Source of the DNA: Campylobacter sp. RM16192
GTDB taxonomy: Bacteria > Campylobacterota > Campylobacteria > Campylobacterales > Campylobacteraceae
DNA length: 64,000 nt
Assembly (NCBI RefSeq): GCF_004803855.2
Contig: NZ_CP012552.1
Span: 992,001 to 1,056,000 of the forward strand
Reading direction: 5' to 3'
Of this stretch, positions 62,633 to 64,000 are shown piece by piece. The notes below the pieces were generated by a model. It was not told where the DNA came from and did not search any database. It saw only the letters and a list, made by a program, of their open reading frames with translations. A program made the translations under genes and the position numbers. Position 1 is the first letter of the stretch. Every line of letters begins with the position of its first letter.

Positions 62633-63361
62633 TTATTCTAAAAGCCTGAATTCTTCGCCAAGGTAATGAGTTTTAACGAGTTTATCGTTAGCCACCTCTT
62701 TGGCATTTCCAAAAGCCAATAAAGAACCGTCTTTTATAACATACGCTCTATCGCAAATCGCCAAAGTTTCACGCACGTTATGATCGGTTATTAATACACC
62801 TATGCCTAAATTTTTAAGATCTCTTACTATATTTTGAATATCAAATACAGCTATCGGATCAACTCCAGCAAAAGGCTCATCAAGAAGTAAAAATTTAGGT
62901 GTTATCATCAGACTTCTTGCTATCTCACAGCGCCTCCTCTCGCCTCCGCTTAGGCTCACACCCTTTCTTAGACGAATCGGCTCAATATTTAGTAGATTTA
63001 GCATATCATTTACTTTTTTTTCTATGACTTCATTATCTTTATATAAAATTTCAGCCCCAAGAAGCAAATTCTCCTCTACACTTAAATCCTTAAATATACT
63101 AGATTCTTGAGGCAGATATCCTATACCCATTTGTGCTCTTTTATGAAGCGGAACATTTGTAATATCGACATCATCAAGCAGTATATTTCCGCTACTTGGC
63201 GTAATTAATCCGCAAATCATATAAAAAGTTGTCGTCTTGCCAGCCCCGTTTGGACCAAGCAAACCCACAACTTCTCCGCTTTTTACCTCAAGGGAGATTC
63301 CTTTAATTATATTTGATTTTTTAATAGTTTTTTTTAGCTCTTTTATCTCAAGTTTATGCAC
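62633..63361 (-). CDS. lptB: LPS export ABC transporter ATP-binding protein LptB
   Basis: Drives LptFG extraction of LPS. Walker A GPNGAGKTT (~residue 36), IGYLPQESSIFKDLSVEEN, signature LSGGERRR, Walker B FLLLDEPFAGVDP. 242 residues. Gene order tsaE-lptB-rpoN, with lptB next to rpoN, is also common in other proteobacteria. Overlaps tsaE by 8 nt. Confidence 0.93.
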   Translation of the reverse strand: MHKLEIKELKKTIKKSNIIKGISLEVKSGEVVGLLGPNGAGKTTTFYMICGLITPSSGNILLDDVDITNVPLHKRAQMGIGYLPQESSIFKDLSVEENLLLGAEILYKDNEVIEKKVNDMLNLLNIEPIRLRKGVSLSGGERRRCEIARSLMITPKFLLLDEPFAGVDPIAVFDIQNIVRDLKNLGIGVLITDHNVRETLAICDRAYVIKDGSLLAFGNAKEVANDKLVKTHYLGEEFRLLE

Positions 63362-63758
63362 CTAAAACCTCGTATTTTCGTCCTCTTTCATGAGGTGTAA
63401 TTAAAATTTTAACATAAGCAATATTAAATTTTTTAAGCATCTCTTCAAGCTCATCATCACCCCACTCTACTAAGTGTAACCCATCTTCAAAGAAATTCTC
63501 AAATAGTCCATTTTTTAAAATTTCTTCAAATCCATTTTGAAAAATATCATAGTGAAATACGTTATTTTCATATCCTTGCATGACAGAAAAAGTAGGAGAA
63601 GTGACATCGGAATCTATGCCACGAGCCTTAGCGATGGCTTTTACTAAAGTAGTTTTGCCGCTAGCCAGATCGCCTTTTAATATTATAACTCCCTCTTGTG
63701 GGAGAATTTTAGTAAGCTCGTCAAGCTCGTTTAAATTTAGAATAAATTCTCTCTTCAT
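63354..63758 (-). CDS. tsaE: tRNA threonylcarbamoyladenosine biosynthesis ATPase TsaE
   Basis: P-loop ATPase of the TsaBDE complex that makes t6A37. Walker A LKGDLASGKTTLVKAIA (~residues 28-44), TSPTFSVMQGY, HYDIFQNG and HLVEWGDDELEEM. 134 residues. The t6A product is the substrate of MtaB, also in this window. Overlaps the S4 gene and lptB. Confidence 0.93.
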   Translation of the reverse strand: MKREFILNLNELDELTKILPQEGVIILKGDLASGKTTLVKAIAKARGIDSDVTSPTFSVMQGYENNVFHYDIFQNGFEEILKNGLFENFFEDGLHLVEWGDDELEEMLKKFNIAYVKILITPHERGRKYEVLGA

Positions 63759-64000
63759 AGCTCTTTTACATACTCGCTTTGTGATGTTTTTGGGATACTT
63801 TTTGTCACAGGGATTGCCAAGACTTGATACCTGACCTCTTTTGTAAGAAATTTAATACTTATTATGTCGCCTATTTTTACCTCTTTTGCAGGTTTTGCAA
63901 CAACGCTATTGATGCTGACGACACCGCTCTTGCACATATCCTCACTAATCGCGCGGCGTTTTGTAATATTTACTGTGTTTAAAAATTTATCTACTCTCAT
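63755..64000 (-). CDS. S4-domain RNA-binding protein (HslR-like)
   Basis: 81 residues starting at the ATG whose complement is the last three bases of the window. MRVDKFLNTVNITKRRAISEDMCKSG is an S4 domain N-terminus, followed by VSINSVVAKPAKEVKIGDII. HslR-type proteins bind stalled 50S subunits carrying nascent chains. The start looks genuine because S4 proteins begin this way, but an upstream extension beyond the window cannot be excluded. Overlaps tsaE by 4 nt. Confidence 0.85.
   Translation of the reverse strand: MRVDKFLNTVNITKRRAISEDMCKSGVVSINSVVAKPAKEVKIGDIISIKFLTKEVRYQVLAIPVTKSIPKTSQSEYVKEL

Overview
The window is AT-rich, densely packed epsilonproteobacterial DNA, almost certainly a Campylobacter other than C. 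jejuni. Gene content and order recall blocks I know from C. jejuni (valS-metN-metI-metQ; fliP/glmU/coaBC/uppS/prepilin peptidase/LptF-G/truA; ftsK-flgL; cmeDEF; pycA-small ORF-bpt-J protein; rpoN-lptB-tsaE-S4) and from H. pylori (tgt, COG3400, aroB, MscS, MtaB, FtsH-like). The species cannot be fixed from sequence alone.

Layout. 1-4.65 kb: 3' part of an alpha-2-macroglobulin gene. 4.8-10.3 kb: valS, a 48-residue membrane peptide and the methionine ABC importer. metQ is cut off from metNI by a terminator and preceded by a leader that encodes a 19-residue Met/Cys-rich peptide and several mutually exclusive RNA helices. 10.3-19.7 kb: DedA, MogA, then the overlapping leftward chain COG3400-aroB-mscS-mtaB-FtsH-like (protease site lost), with tgt divergent. 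19.8-33.2 kb: a MacAB-TolC-type exporter, an AEC transporter, a Met-rich periplasmic protein translationally coupled to a two-component system, a Sel1 lipoprotein and the CmeDEF RND pump. 33.3-47.9 kb: fliP-motB-motA, the overlapping glmU-to-truA operon, ftsK, flgL with a clear sigma-54 promoter, yaaA and hup. 58.1-64 kb: pycA, bpt, a C-terminal J-domain protein, rpoN (the sigma factor that would read the flgL promoter), lptB, tsaE and an S4 protein.

Between tRNA-Leu(CAA) at 47.9 kb and tRNA-Arg(GCG) at 58.0 kb lies a 10-kb degenerate composite island. Each tRNA 3' end faces its own P4-like integrase. The left one is frameshifted and truncated. The right one is intact, with three operator-like repeats over its promoter and an AlpA-like HTH gene converging on it. 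Between them are lambda-like prophage remnants: a Nu1-like terminase small subunit, gpW, a portal fused in frame to the catalytic end of a third integrase, and a lysis cassette with a frameshifted Rz. The terminase large subunit is absent. Accessory modules are a HEPN-MNT toxin-antitoxin pair, a HicAB pair whose toxin has a nonsense codon, and a C5 cytosine methyltransferase whose target-recognition region reads better in another frame.

The strongest leads are the metQ leader, the MxKDx protein coupled to a two-component system, the protease-dead FtsH paralogue, and the deletion-built island with its portal-integrase fusion and disarmed toxin. No CRISPR array or insertion sequence was seen. 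No gene-free stretch exceeds 300 bases; the longest are 9216-9487 (metQ leader) and 35563-35837 (AT-rich motA/glmU divergent promoter region with no element I can assign confidently).
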